Of a stretch of 64,000 nt of DNA, positions 55,796-64,000 are shown piece by piece; position 1 is the stretch's first letter, and each line of letters begins with the position of its first letter. The position numbers and the translations under genes are program-made. Source of the stretch: Thermococcus gammatolerans EJ3 (lineage in GTDB: Archaea; Methanobacteriota_B; Thermococci; Thermococcales; Thermococcaceae); assembly GCF_000022365.1 (NCBI RefSeq), contig NC_012804.1:620001-684000 (forward strand), written 5' to 3'. The notes under the pieces are model-generated. The model was not told where the DNA came from, made no database searches, and saw only the letters and a list, made by a program, of their open reading frames with translations.

Positions 55796-56980
55796 ATGGC
55801 GAATTTGGAGGTTCCAAAGGAGCTTAGGGAGGAGGCGAGAAAGCACGATATGTACCTCACACCAATAGCCAAAGACACCTACGAGCTGTTCTTCGGCCCA
55901 CAGCACATGGCTACCGAGAACTTCAGCATAATACTCAAGATGGACGGCAACAGGGTTGAGAGGGCCATAGTCAACCCGGGTTTCCTGCACAGGGGTTTCG
56001 AGAAGCTCGCCGAGGGGAGGCCTTACTTCACAAACATAGCGTTACTCCTCCGCATCTGCGTTCCCGAGAGCGACGTTCCCGAGAACATCTACTCGATGGC
56101 CGTTGATGAAATAGTCGGCTGGGAGGTTCCTGAGAGGGCGATATGGATTAGAACGACAGTGCTTGAGATGGCAAGGCTTTCAGCGTGGATGTTCTGGATA
56201 ATGGGCTTTGGAAACGAGATAGGCCTTTACACTGCAGGCCAGTGGGCCGCGGCCTACCGTGAGAGGCTCATGCGCCTCTTTGAGGAGCTAACCGGCGGGA
56301 GGGTCTACCACATCTACACCGTCCCCGGGGGAGTTAGAAGGGACATACCCGGTGACAGGTGGCTGAGACAGTTGAGGGACACCGTCGAGTACATCAAGTC
56401 CAAGCTCAAGGACTTCGACGAGATACTCTTTGACAACTACATAACCTTCGAGAGGACCGAGGGAGTCGGCGTTATGGACAAGAAGTTCGCGCTGAAGCAT
56501 GCCGTGACAGGACCGAACCTTAGAGCTGTTGGAGTCCCCTACGACGTCAGGAAAGACGACCCCTATTACCTCTACCCCGAGCTCGACTTCGAGGTTCCAG
56601 TCCTGAAAGAGGGCGACAGCCTCGCGCGCGTCCTCGTGAGGAGGTACGAGATTGAGCAGGATCTCTACATACTCGAACAGCTCCTCGACATGGGGCCGCC
56701 GAGCGGGCCCTACATGGTGCAGGACCCCAAGCTCAAGAACCTGCCGCGCTTTAAAGTTCCCGCCGGAGACGCCTACGCCCACGTCGAGAGCACCAAGGGT
56801 GACTTCGGGGCCTACGTCGTCAGCGACGGAACCCACAAGCCGTATCGCGTTCACGTCCGCGGACCGAGCCAGAGTCACGGCGTCACGGTGCTTGAGGAGC
56901 TCCTTAAGGGAGCCCGCCTGGCAGATGTGCCCGTCATATTGAAGACCCTCGACAACTGTCCGCCCGACATAGACAGGTGA
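55796..56980 (+). CDS. mbsL: Mbs complex subunit L (NuoD-like, NiFe ligands lost)
   Basis: ATG 55796, 4 nt after GGTGAT, gives 394 residues. The fold markers (FGPQHMATENFS, VNPGFLHRGFEKL, AVTGPNLRAVG, APSQ-like RGPSQSHG) match group 4 hydrogenase/NuoD large subunits. Where NiFe hydrogenases have CxxC pairs, this protein has single cysteines: C88 (RICVPESD) and C388 (DNCPPDID). It therefore cannot bind NiFe in the usual way, in line with the sulfane-sulfur reductase role of Mbs. No C-terminal processing extension is present. Confidence 0.93.
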   Translation: MANLEVPKELREEARKHDMYLTPIAKDTYELFFGPQHMATENFSIILKMDGNRVERAIVNPGFLHRGFEKLAEGRPYFTNIALLLRICVPESDVPENIYSMAVDEIVGWEVPERAIWIRTTVLEMARLSAWMFWIMGFGNEIGLYTAGQWAAAYRERLMRLFEELTGGRVYHIYTVPGGVRRDIPGDRWLRQLRDTVEYIKSKLKDFDEILFDNYITFERTEGVGVMDKKFALKHAVTGPNLRAVGVPYDVRKDDPYYLYPELDFEVPVLKEGDSLARVLVRRYEIEQDLYILEQLLDMGPPSGPYMVQDPKLKNLPRFKVPAGDAYAHVESTKGDFGAYVVSDGTHKPYRVHVRGPSQSHGVTVLEELLKGARLADVPVILKTLDNCPPDIDR

Positions 56981-56985
56981 TGACG

Positions 56986-57693
56986 ATGGCTAGAGTCGTT
57001 GGTGAGGAAAAGGTCAAGATCAAGAAGTCCTTCGTCAAGCCTTGGATGGGTATCAAGTACCTCTTCAAGAAGCCCGTGACGATAAAGATACCCTTCGAGA
57101 AGATAGAGCCTGCTCCAAAGTACAGGGGATTCCACACGCTCGACTGGAAGAAGTGCGTTGGTTGTAACTTCTGCGGTCAGATATGTCCGGCAAGGGCAAT
57201 AGAGATGACGTGGCTCGAAGTGGACGGCAAGATGGAGAAGAGGCCCCACCCGAAGATCGACTACGGACGCTGTACCTTCTGCCAGTTCTGCGTCGACGTC
57301 TGTCCGACGGGAGCCCTCGGCTTCAGCGAGGCCTACCTCCTGACCACCGATGGAACGGAAGATGCGTTAGAGCTCTTCAACTGGGTGCCGATTCACCCCG
57401 ATAAAGTACGGGAGCTCAACGAGAAGTTCGGTGACTACCGCTTCCCAGTTGTCAAGATTGAGAAGAAAGCCGATGGAACCTACCGCTACCACCTCCGCGA
57501 TGGGGAGGTAATCGAGTTCAAGATAGTCGGCTACGGCATAAGGCCCCCCAAGAGGCCGACTCCAGCCAAGCCCGCCGCCAAGGCCACTGGAAAGAAAGAG
57601 ACCGCCAAACCAGCTGAAAAGAAGGAATCAAAGCCGGCCGAGAAGAAAGACGAAACAAAACAGGCCGAAAAGAAGGAAGGGGCATCATCCTGA
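56986..57693 (+). CDS. mbsN: Mbs complex subunit N (NuoI-like, two 4Fe-4S)
   Basis: ATG 56986, 4 nt after GGTGAT, gives 235 residues. It has two ferredoxin motifs, CVGCNFCGQICPARA and CTFCQFCVDVCPTGA, that relay electrons from the donor to subunit J. The last 45 residues are a Lys/Ala/Glu-rich low-complexity tail (AKPAAKATGKKETAKPAEKK) beyond the core. It closes the operon. Confidence 0.93.
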   Translation: MARVVGEEKVKIKKSFVKPWMGIKYLFKKPVTIKIPFEKIEPAPKYRGFHTLDWKKCVGCNFCGQICPARAIEMTWLEVDGKMEKRPHPKIDYGRCTFCQFCVDVCPTGALGFSEAYLLTTDGTEDALELFNWVPIHPDKVRELNEKFGDYRFPVVKIEKKADGTYRYHLRDGEVIEFKIVGYGIRPPKRPTPAKPAAKATGKKETAKPAEKKESKPAEKKDETKQAEKKEGASS

Positions 57694-57779
57694 TGCTTTC
57701 CCTTTTGCCGGCAAATTTTATCCCATTTTCCCATGAACTCCCGTCGCAGTCCGGCATGTTGGATGAAATAGAAAAGAGC

Positions 57780-59360
57780 TCACCCGAGGACAACCTGGAG
57801 GATGGCCTCCTCCCCGGGTTCCAGCTCATCGATCGTCCAGACGACCTTTGAGCCTTCGATCTTTGCGTTTCCTTTCGTCGCCCTGACCTCCACTGCGTTC
57901 ATTCCCTTCTCCCACCTGAAGTTCCTGATGGGAATGATTCTTGGGGCCCTGAGCTTCACGAAGTAGTACTTCCCCAGCTCCTCCTCTATCAGGTGGGGCC
58001 TCAGGAAGGACAGGTAAATGCTCCCTCCGAACACCGCCAGGAAGAGGATTACCGAACCGAGTAGGCTCCAGCTGATGCCTCCTCCTTTGGAGGGAGGCCC
58101 CGTCTGAGCGGTTGAACTGCTCCCCGTGCTCTCAGTGGTGGTCGTTGGGCTCGGGGTAGTCGAGCTGGTGGTCGTCCGGTGGGTTGTTGTCGTCGTGGTC
58201 GGTGATGGGGAAGGTACCGCGATGGTCAGGCTGGAGCCCACGTAGTTCTCTGCACTGGCCGTTATCGATATCGTGCCGTACCCGAGTGCGGTGAGCGAGA
58301 GTGACGCTTTACCTTTCCCGTCCGTTACTGCCTGGTACTCTCCTTTGGGGCCGGCTATGCTGAGGGTTACGTTGGGGACGGGGTTTCCGCTGGAGTCAAG
58401 AACCCTCAGTTCAAGGGTGTTTCCCCTGACCTCGTAGTTTATGAAGAGTCTCCCGACGTAGAGGGCCGTTTTCTCAACGACGCCGTCGAGGTTGAGTTCT
58501 ATTTCATAGAGGCCAGGCGAGGTAGTGGGATACTTAACGAGACCGTTCTCGTCGGTCTTCAGCTTTAGCCCGTTCACGGTGACCTCTATGCCCTTCACAG
58601 GCGAGCCGTTGATGAGCCTGACCTGAACCTTCAGCTCACCGTCGGAGTACCAGGCCCTGTAGGTGAACCTCCGCCTGTAGACGACGAAGGTCTTCTCAAC
58701 CTTCCTGTAAACACCCGACATGTTTGCTGAGAGCGTGACGCTGTATATGCCGATCTTCGGCCGGTTGAGCACGAGAGTGTAGTTCCACCTCTCCCCCGGG
58801 TCCAAATACGTTATCTCGGCCTTTTCGGCGACTATGGTTCCGTTCCTGTAAACCTTCATCCATATTGGGCCGATTATTCTATCGTTGGAGTGGGAGACCA
58901 GGGAGAATCCTATCCTGACGTCGTTTCCGTAGATGTAGCGCTCCCCCACGTCTATTGAAAGGGAGTAGAGAACCTCCTTCTCAACGCGGAGGACTAGCTT
59001 CTTCTCGACGCTAACGTTCCCCAGGGTTCCGCGAACGGTTACGTTGTAGTACCCAGACGGTAGCTCGGGGACCTTCAGCGTCAGGTCAAATACCCTGCTC
59101 TCGTTCACGCCGACGTAAACGGTCTTGTTCACGACGTAGAGGCCGTTTTCCATGTTCCAGATGAGGGAGAGTGTCAGGTTGCCAAGCGGCTCGTCGCCAG
59201 TGTTGGTCACCCTGACGGGGACGGATATGATTGCCCCCGGCGGCGCGCTCATGGTCTCTTTCACGGGTGAGACGTCGAAGGATACGGAAGCTGCAACGTG
59301 GTCGATTAGGATTAGCGAAGCAATGAGAACGACCAAGGGGACGAGTGTTTTAACCTTCAT
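57780..59360 (-). CDS. Secreted, C-terminally anchored Ig-repeat surface protein
   Basis: ATG 59360 gives 526 residues with a signal peptide (MKVKTLVPLVVLIASLILID). Several beta-sandwich domains follow: NEW3/CARDB-like at about 28-120 (APPGAIISVPVRVTNTGDEP), then bacterial Ig-like units up to about 385 (VRLINGSPVKGIEVTVNG; VLDSSGNPVPNVTLSIAGPK). A Thr/Ser-rich linker (about 390-425) leads to a membrane helix (about 432-452) and a cytoplasmic tail of about 75 residues. It is probably a surface or sensor protein; the ligand is unknown. Confidence 0.78.
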   Translation of the reverse strand: MKVKTLVPLVVLIASLILIDHVAASVSFDVSPVKETMSAPPGAIISVPVRVTNTGDEPLGNLTLSLIWNMENGLYVVNKTVYVGVNESRVFDLTLKVPELPSGYYNVTVRGTLGNVSVEKKLVLRVEKEVLYSLSIDVGERYIYGNDVRIGFSLVSHSNDRIIGPIWMKVYRNGTIVAEKAEITYLDPGERWNYTLVLNRPKIGIYSVTLSANMSGVYRKVEKTFVVYRRRFTYRAWYSDGELKVQVRLINGSPVKGIEVTVNGLKLKTDENGLVKYPTTSPGLYEIELNLDGVVEKTALYVGRLFINYEVRGNTLELRVLDSSGNPVPNVTLSIAGPKGEYQAVTDGKGKASLSLTALGYGTISITASAENYVGSSLTIAVPSPSPTTTTTTHRTTTSSTTPSPTTTTESTGSSSTAQTGPPSKGGGISWSLLGSVILFLAVFGGSIYLSFLRPHLIEEELGKYYFVKLRAPRIIPIRNFRWEKGMNAVEVRATKGNAKIEGSKVVWTIDELEPGEEAILQVVLG

Positions 59361-59766
59361 TCCCACCACCCGGTTTCATCAAGTCAAGAAGGCTCTTCTG
59401 TCTTCCAACGACTTCCTCAAGGCTCATGCCGGCGTCGGTGTAGTCTATACGGTAACTCCTGCCGGCCCCCCTCTTGGTTATCTCCTCCGCCGGAAAGAAC
59501 CGCCATTCCCTCCCGATGAACTTTACCGCCACGTAGGGCTTTCCTCCGAACATTCGCGAGAACGAGAGGAGCTTTTCAAGGTCCTCTTTGCTCAGGTAGA
59601 TCCTCCGCCCCTTGGTGCTCTTGACCTCTATGCAGAGGTACAGCCTGCCGTTTCCCGCTATAACGTCGACCTTCTTGCTTCCTGCTGATCTGACGACCGC
59701 GAAGCCAAGCTCTTCCAGTCTGTGTATAAGTTCCCTCTCCGCGCTGGCTCCCCTTCTGTACCTCAT
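59350..59766 (-). CDS. hjc: Holliday junction resolvase Hjc
   Basis: This 138-residue nuclease cuts four-way DNA junctions in recombination and repair. It closely resembles Pyrococcus Hjc. Active-site residues are E10 (SAERELI), D34 (SKKVDVIAG), E47 and K49 (LCIEVKST). It is about 15 residues longer than the Pyrococcus protein at the C-terminus. It overlaps the start of the surface-protein gene, so both may be one transcript. Confidence 0.95.
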   Translation of the reverse strand: MRYRRGASAERELIHRLEELGFAVVRSAGSKKVDVIAGNGRLYLCIEVKSTKGRRIYLSKEDLEKLLSFSRMFGGKPYVAVKFIGREWRFFPAEEITKRGAGRSYRIDYTDAGMSLEEVVGRQKSLLDLMKPGGGNEG

Positions 59767-59862
59767 GGCTCAACACACCTCTTATTCGATCGGCCGGACT
59801 TATATACTTGTTTCCGGTTAGGTTTATAAGCCATCCATCCAACTCACGCGGGGGTGGGTTAG

Positions 59863-60387
59863 ATGGCCATTTACGAGCTGGAAGGAAAGAAACCCAAGAT
59901 TCATCCGACGGCTTTTGTCGATGAGAGCGCGTCCATCATAGGTGATGTTGTTCTGGAGGAGAAGACGAGTGTCTGGCCGAGCGCCGTTCTCAGGGGCGAC
60001 ATCGAGCAGATCTACATCGGCTGTTGCTCCAACGTTCAGGACAACGTGAGCATACACACCTCCCACAACCAACCCACGATCGTTGGAAAGTACGTCACCA
60101 TAGGCCACAACGCCGTCGTTCACGGGGCTACCATTGATGACTACGTCATCATAGGTATGGGTGCGGTGATCCTCGACGGGGTGAAGATAGGGAAGCACGT
60201 GGTCATCGGCGCGGGAGCACTCGTTCCGCCGGGTAAGGAGATCCCCGACTACAGTCTCGTCATAGGTGTCCCAGGGAAAGTCGTGAGACAGCTCACCGAG
60301 GAGGAAATCGAGTGGACGAAGAAGAACGCGGAAATCTACATGGAGCTGGCAGAGAAACACCTCAAATCAAGGAAGAGGATTGAGTGA
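59863..60387 (+). CDS. Gamma-carbonic-anhydrase-like hexapeptide protein
   Basis: This 174-residue left-handed beta-helix protein has repeated hexapeptides (about 15-135). The metal ligands of gamma carbonic anhydrases are present: H65 (VSIHTSH), H82 (IGHNAVVHG) and H87. R44, D46, Q59 and D60 are also present. It would form a trimer with a metal at each interface. The acidic loop important in the Methanosarcina enzyme is absent, so activity is uncertain. Confidence 0.88.
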   Translation: MAIYELEGKKPKIHPTAFVDESASIIGDVVLEEKTSVWPSAVLRGDIEQIYIGCCSNVQDNVSIHTSHNQPTIVGKYVTIGHNAVVHGATIDDYVIIGMGAVILDGVKIGKHVVIGAGALVPPGKEIPDYSLVIGVPGKVVRQLTEEEIEWTKKNAEIYMELAEKHLKSRKRIE

Positions 60388-60392
60388 GGGCC

Positions 60393-61187
60393 ATGATCTA
60401 CAGGCTCCTTTCCCACGTTCCCCACATTTTGTTCAGGCCAGTCTACGACTTCTACGAGCGCTACCTCTTTGAGAAGGTTAAATCGGGGAACATGCCAAAG
60501 CACGTGGCAATAATAATGGACGGAAACAGGAGATGGGCGCGAAAGCTTGAAAAGCCCCCCTGGTACGGCCACTACTTTGGATCGAGAAAGCTCGAAGAAA
60601 TCCTCGAATGGTGCAGGGAGCTTGGAATAAGAACCCTGACCGTATACGCCTTCTCAACTGAGAACTTCAAGCGCTCCCCGGAAGAGGTAAACGCCCTTAT
60701 GAACCTCTTCGAACGGAAGTTTAAGGAGCTCGTGAATGACGAGAGGATTCACCGACACGGTGTGAGGGTTAACGTCATCGGAAGAAAGGAGCTTTTGCCC
60801 GAAAACGTCAGGAAGGCCATTGAGGAAGCCGAGCGGGCGACGAGGAAGTATAGCAACTATACCCTCAACATCGCTTTGGCCTACGGTGGGAGGAGCGAGA
60901 TCACGGATGCCGTGAGGGATATAGTGGGCGACGTTTTGGCTGGCAAGGTAAAGCCCGAAGACATCGACGAAGATCTGATAAAGCGCTACCTTTACTACCC
61001 GAACATGCCCGATCCGGACATCGTGATAAGGACGGGTGGGGAGGTAAGGATAAGCAACTTCCTCCTCTACCAGATAGCTTACAGCGAGCTGTTCTTCGTT
61101 GATGTCTACTTCCCGGAGTTCAGGAAGATAGACTTCCTTAGGATAATCAGAGAGTACCAGAAGAGGCAAAGGCGCTTCGGGCGCTAA
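60393..61187 (+). CDS. uppS: Cis-prenyltransferase (polyprenyl diphosphate synthase)
   Basis: ATG 60393 gives 264 residues; GTG 60384 is an alternative that overlaps the previous stop. The enzyme extends allylic diphosphates with isopentenyl diphosphate, giving the lipid carrier for glycosylation (dolichol-type in archaea). Markers are IIMDGNRRWARK with D43, SRKLEEILEWCRELGI, TVYAFSTENFKR and DIVIRTGGEVRISNF. Confidence 0.92.
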   Translation: MIYRLLSHVPHILFRPVYDFYERYLFEKVKSGNMPKHVAIIMDGNRRWARKLEKPPWYGHYFGSRKLEEILEWCRELGIRTLTVYAFSTENFKRSPEEVNALMNLFERKFKELVNDERIHRHGVRVNVIGRKELLPENVRKAIEEAERATRKYSNYTLNIALAYGGRSEITDAVRDIVGDVLAGKVKPEDIDEDLIKRYLYYPNMPDPDIVIRTGGEVRISNFLLYQIAYSELFFVDVYFPEFRKIDFLRIIREYQKRQRRFGR

Positions 61188-62128
61188 AGCTCGACGGAGA
61201 TGTTGAGTTTCTTTTCCTCCTCGAGTCTGACGAGGATCTCGTGGGCCTTTCTCTGTTCTAGAGGTATCCTCTTGAGCTGTTCATATGCCGCCATTATCTC
61301 CCTCTTCTCGTCGCCGAAGGCCTTCTGCCCCATGTAGAGCAGAACAGCCAGGAGCACACCTTTCATTGTCCTCTCCGGCAGGGGGAGTAGCTTCCAGCCG
61401 TTGTCGTAGACGTAGGCAACCTTCGGGTTCTCGTGCCCTTCGAGTAGATGTATCGGAACGATTCTCTTTCCACGATCGACCTTAAGGTACTCAAAGAGGG
61501 CCTCCCTTGGGTAGCCCTCCTTGACGAGTCCCATGAAGCTCAGCTCAAGGGCCTTGAGAAGGGATGAGATCCGCTCCATTTCGAGAATTCGCGACTTGGA
61601 GAAGAGTGAGAGCTTGAGCGCGGCCTTCATGGGGGGCTCGTTGAGGAGGTTTACCTTGACGAGGATTCTCTCCCTCAAACTTGAGCCGACTTCAAAGGCC
61701 TTCACCCCTATCCACACCGCCCCGTTGGTCAGTATGCCGTACCTCACGCCGGTGTTGAAGCAGTACTTGGCGAGCTGTCTCAGTGGTTCTTCACGCTTCT
61801 CTATGTTCACGCCGAGGTTCTTGGCCTCAACGTAGGCCACTATTTCCCCGCCCAGTATGAGCGCGTAGTCAGCCCTTCCCTCCTCTGTTCTCGATTCTGG
61901 CCTTACCTCCTCCGGGTTGTCCCACTCCCAGCCAAGGGTTCGCATTACCTCTCCTATGAGGTGTTGCTTAACTGCCTCTTCGTTGGTCTCGTAGAGCTTT
62001 CTGTGGGCGTTTATCTTCTTTAGAACTTTCATTATGCCCTCCGCTATCGGCCCGATGTCAGAAGACCTAGTCTCAAGCCGGGTTAATTCGTGGGTTGAGC
62101 TCAACGCATCAAGGTTGCTCTCAGCCAT
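61184..62128 (-). CDS. HsdR-N-like PD-(D/E)XK domain protein
   Basis: This 314-residue protein resembles the N-terminal nuclease region of type I restriction HsdR subunits. It shows EEAVKQHLIGEVMRTLGWEW, then RADYALIL with D, VAYVEAKNLG with E-x-K, and LRQLAKYCFNTGVRYGIL-TNG. No helicase part or HsdM/HsdS partner is in this window, so it is a stand-alone nuclease-like protein. The C-terminal half has no known domain. Its 3' end overlaps the uppS stop by 4 bp (convergent). Confidence 0.8.
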   Translation of the reverse strand: MAESNLDALSSTHELTRLETRSSDIGPIAEGIMKVLKKINAHRKLYETNEEAVKQHLIGEVMRTLGWEWDNPEEVRPESRTEEGRADYALILGGEIVAYVEAKNLGVNIEKREEPLRQLAKYCFNTGVRYGILTNGAVWIGVKAFEVGSSLRERILVKVNLLNEPPMKAALKLSLFSKSRILEMERISSLLKALELSFMGLVKEGYPREALFEYLKVDRGKRIVPIHLLEGHENPKVAYVYDNGWKLLPLPERTMKGVLLAVLLYMGQKAFGDEKREIMAAYEQLKRIPLEQRKAHEILVRLEEEKKLNISVEL

Positions 62129-62223
62129 GGCTTTCTTCCCATAAACTGTACTCCTCCCGCTAAAAAACGTTTTTGGTGAGAAACCTTTTATCCTTTCCCG
62201 AGTACGGATGAAAGGTGATCAAT

Positions 62224-63018
62224 GTGTGCAGGGTTCTCTTCGCGGTGGGTGAGGGAGAAAAGATGGCCCCCCTCGTGGAGGCGATGGTCAGGGCCTCAGA
62301 GAAAGACCCCTATAAAGAAGCGAGGGGGAAGGGAAGCCGGCATCGCGACGGCTGGGGCTACGTTCTGTTCAACGGAGGTTCCCTCCAGCACTACCGCTCG
62401 ATCAGGCCCATCTTTGAGGACAGCCCGGGCGTTAAGACACTGGTGGAGTTGCTCGATGGTTTCTCGGTTCTTCTCGTGCACTCCAGGGCTGCCTCCCAGG
62501 GAAGTAAGGGAATCCTCAACACCCAGCCGTTTTCCCTTTCCTCCACGGGGTTCTCGTGCTGGATCTACCACAACGGAGACCTCAACAAGGCAGGACTGGT
62601 GGAGAGGGCCGGTCTTGATGAAAGCTCGCTGAAGAAGGCATCTGACAGCTACGTTATGGCCCTCTACGTCTGCAGGGCCCTCCATTCCGTCAGTAAAGGT
62701 GAGCTCCTGAGGGTTTACTCTTCCATAATGCCCTTCGTGAACACCAGCCTTAACACGGGTTCGCTCTTCATTAGCCATGAATGGGTGAGGGGCTTCATCA
62801 CCGCTTACTCCCGGCCTGAATACCTCCTGAAACGGGAGAACTGGGACTACGTGAGGCAGATACTCCTACGTAGCAGGGATGTCTTTGCGGTCGCCTCGTC
62901 AACCCTTGAGCTTTACTACGAGGCCAAGTGGAACTCTCTGAGGAATGGGACGGCGCTGTACCTTGAGATCTCTCCTGAGGAAGGGCGCTTCACAGTGGAT
63001 GAACTCGTTATGGGATGA
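62224..63018 (+). CDS. Class II glutamine amidotransferase-like (Ntn) protein
   Basis: GTG 62224, 4 nt after GGTGAT, makes Cys the second residue (M-C-R-V-L-F-A), as needed for the N-terminal nucleophile of this family; the upstream GTG 62215 would bury it. The 264-residue protein then shows RHRDGWGYVLFNGG, VLLVHSRAASQGSKG and SCWIYHNGDLN, the class II glutaminase core. It has no fused synthase domain. It may be a free glutaminase/amidohydrolase of unknown substrate. Confidence 0.85.
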   Translation: MCRVLFAVGEGEKMAPLVEAMVRASEKDPYKEARGKGSRHRDGWGYVLFNGGSLQHYRSIRPIFEDSPGVKTLVELLDGFSVLLVHSRAASQGSKGILNTQPFSLSSTGFSCWIYHNGDLNKAGLVERAGLDESSLKKASDSYVMALYVCRALHSVSKGELLRVYSSIMPFVNTSLNTGSLFISHEWVRGFITAYSRPEYLLKRENWDYVRQILLRSRDVFAVASSTLELYYEAKWNSLRNGTALYLEISPEEGRFTVDELVMG

Positions 63019-63063
63019 GGTATCGTTTTATATTTTTGTGACGTATTCCCGCAGGTGATCGCT

Positions 63064-63474
63064 ATGGATATGAAGGCCCCCATCAGGGTTTACATGAGCA
63101 GGAAGCTCATAGGTATAAGGCCCGACGATACCGTTAAGCGGGCCGGCGAGATCATGACTGAGTTCGATATAGGTTCCCTCGTCGTGGTGGACGAGAACGG
63201 CGACGTCGTTGGATTTCTCACCAAGGGGGACATCATAAGGCGCCTCGTGGTTCCGGGCCTTCCGAACACAACCCCTGTGAGGGAGATAATGACGAAGAAC
63301 CTCGTTACAGTGCCAGCTGAAACGCCCCTCCAGGACGTCCTCGACGTTATGGCAAAGAAGGGGCTGAAGCACATCCTCATAGAGGAGAACGGCAAGATAG
63401 TTGGGATATTCTCGATAACGGATCTTCTCGAGGCGAGCAGGAGAAAGCTTGAAACGGCGATAGCAACGGAGTGA
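63064..63474 (+). CDS. Two-CBS-domain protein
   Basis: ATG 63064, after GGTGATCGCT, gives 136 residues. Two CBS domains (about 5-60 and 70-128) carry VRVYMSRKLIGIRPDDTV and VREIMTKNLVTVPAETPL at their starts, with DENGDVVGFLTKGDIIRRL and EENGKIVGIFSITDLLEA at their ends. CBS pairs bind adenosyl ligands and act as regulatory switches. No effector domain is attached. It overlaps the next gene, which may be co-regulated. Confidence 0.9.
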   Translation: MDMKAPIRVYMSRKLIGIRPDDTVKRAGEIMTEFDIGSLVVVDENGDVVGFLTKGDIIRRLVVPGLPNTTPVREIMTKNLVTVPAETPLQDVLDVMAKKGLKHILIEENGKIVGIFSITDLLEASRRKLETAIATE

Positions 63475-63479
63475 TGGCG

Positions 63480-64000
63480 ATGATAAAGATAGCCCACATA
63501 AGTGACACCCACATAACGAACGAAGGGGCCTTCAAGGGCTACGCTTTCGACCTCATCGTGGAGGAGATCAACAGGGGGGACTTCGATTTCGTCGTTCACA
63601 CAGGGGACATAACCAACCAGGGACTGAGGGAGGAGTACGAGCAGGCTGCCTATCAGCTCGGCAAGATAAGGAAGCCGCTCGTTGTTATTCCCGGCAACCA
63701 CGACGTCAGGAACGTCGGCTACAAGCTGTTCGAGAAGTTTATAGGGCCCCTCAACGGGGTCTACGAGTTCGATAACGGGGTTCTGATCTGGGTGGACTCA
63801 ACGATTCCGGATTTGAGTGACGGCAGAATCGGGGGCCATAAGTTTCGCTGGCTCAAGGCAAAGCTCGAGGAGTACTCCGACAGGAGGTTCAAGATCGTCG
63901 CTGCCCATCACCACCTCGTTCCCCTTCCAGACACGGGGAGGGAGAGGAACGTTCTCTTCAACGCGGGAGACGTCCTCGATCTCCTCCTGAGGCACGAGGT
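63480..64000 (+). CDS. Calcineurin-like metallophosphoesterase (partial)
   Basis: ATG 63480, 4 nt after GTGAT, starts MIKIAHISDTHITNEGA. The frame stays open to the window end, so the C-terminus is missing. The phosphodiesterase motifs are visible in order: DTH (about 9-11), HTGD near 40, GNHD near 73 and AAHHHL near 142. This is a two-metal phosphohydrolase; the substrate cannot be told. It overlaps the CBS protein, which may regulate it. Confidence 0.88.
   Translation, partial: MIKIAHISDTHITNEGAFKGYAFDLIVEEINRGDFDFVVHTGDITNQGLREEYEQAAYQLGKIRKPLVVIPGNHDVRNVGYKLFEKFIGPLNGVYEFDNGVLIWVDSTIPDLSDGRIGGHKFRWLKAKLEEYSDRRFKIVAAHHHLVPLPDTGRERNVLFNAGDVLDLLLRHE

Overview
The window is a piece of a hyperthermophilic euryarchaeal chromosome, most likely Thermococcus or a close relative. 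The evidence is a complete 13-gene Mbs/Mbx-type membrane complex, archaeal Hjc, aRF1, Taw2, archaeal Trm10 and a split lipoate ligase subunit, TATA-box promoters, GGTGAT ribosome-binding sites spaced about 4 nt from the start, and CCA-encoding tRNA genes.

Positions 1668-22464 are an integrated virus-like element. It is bounded by a perfect 51-bp direct repeat (1668-1718 and 22414-22464). The right copy lies inside an intact tRNA-Arg(TCT) gene and the left copy is a 3' fragment of it. The element splits its own tyrosine integrase in the SSV manner: the N-terminal part is at the right end, the C-terminal catalytic part at the left end, and the two frames join exactly through the repeat. The excised circle would be 20,746 bp. 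From left to right it holds a rightward operon of small membrane proteins, two large secreted or anchored proteins, a tandem family of four-helix membrane proteins, a sequon-rich anchored protein and a coiled-coil protein (2.5-12.1 kb); a HerA/FtsK-like ATPase module (12.3-14.6 kb); two leftward membrane genes (14.6-16.4 kb) facing an AbrB-like regulator; an AT-rich non-coding stretch with a 20-bp palindrome and four iterons (17.0-17.2 kb); and a rightward run of small, mostly unknown genes (17.2-22.2 kb). Organisation and size recall spindle-shaped Thermococcales viruses such as PAV1 and TPV1, but no replication protein is recognisable.

Positions 22.5-47.7 kb are chromosomal: a Cas4-like nuclease, Taw2, tRNA-Lys, tRNA-Glu, Trm10, ValRS, a tandem three-gene paralogous family behind a secreted protein with a possible nuclease-like C-terminus (a toxin/immunity-like layout with a frameshifted member and a remnant), a decayed methyltransferase, a large PEGA-repeat surface protein, YchF, aRF1, a RelBE-type pair with a frameshifted toxin, an AAA ATPase, ArgRS, an LplB-like protein, SpoIIM-like and radical-SAM proteins and an ACT regulator.

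Positions 47.8-57.7 kb are the mbs (mbx) operon: Mrp-type antiporter subunits followed by a complex-I-like module in which the large subunit keeps only one cysteine of each NiFe-binding pair. Positions 57.8-64.0 kb hold a surface protein, Hjc, a gamma-carbonic-anhydrase-like protein, a cis-prenyltransferase, an HsdR-N-like nuclease, a class II glutamine amidotransferase-like protein, a CBS-domain protein and a metallophosphoesterase cut by the window end.
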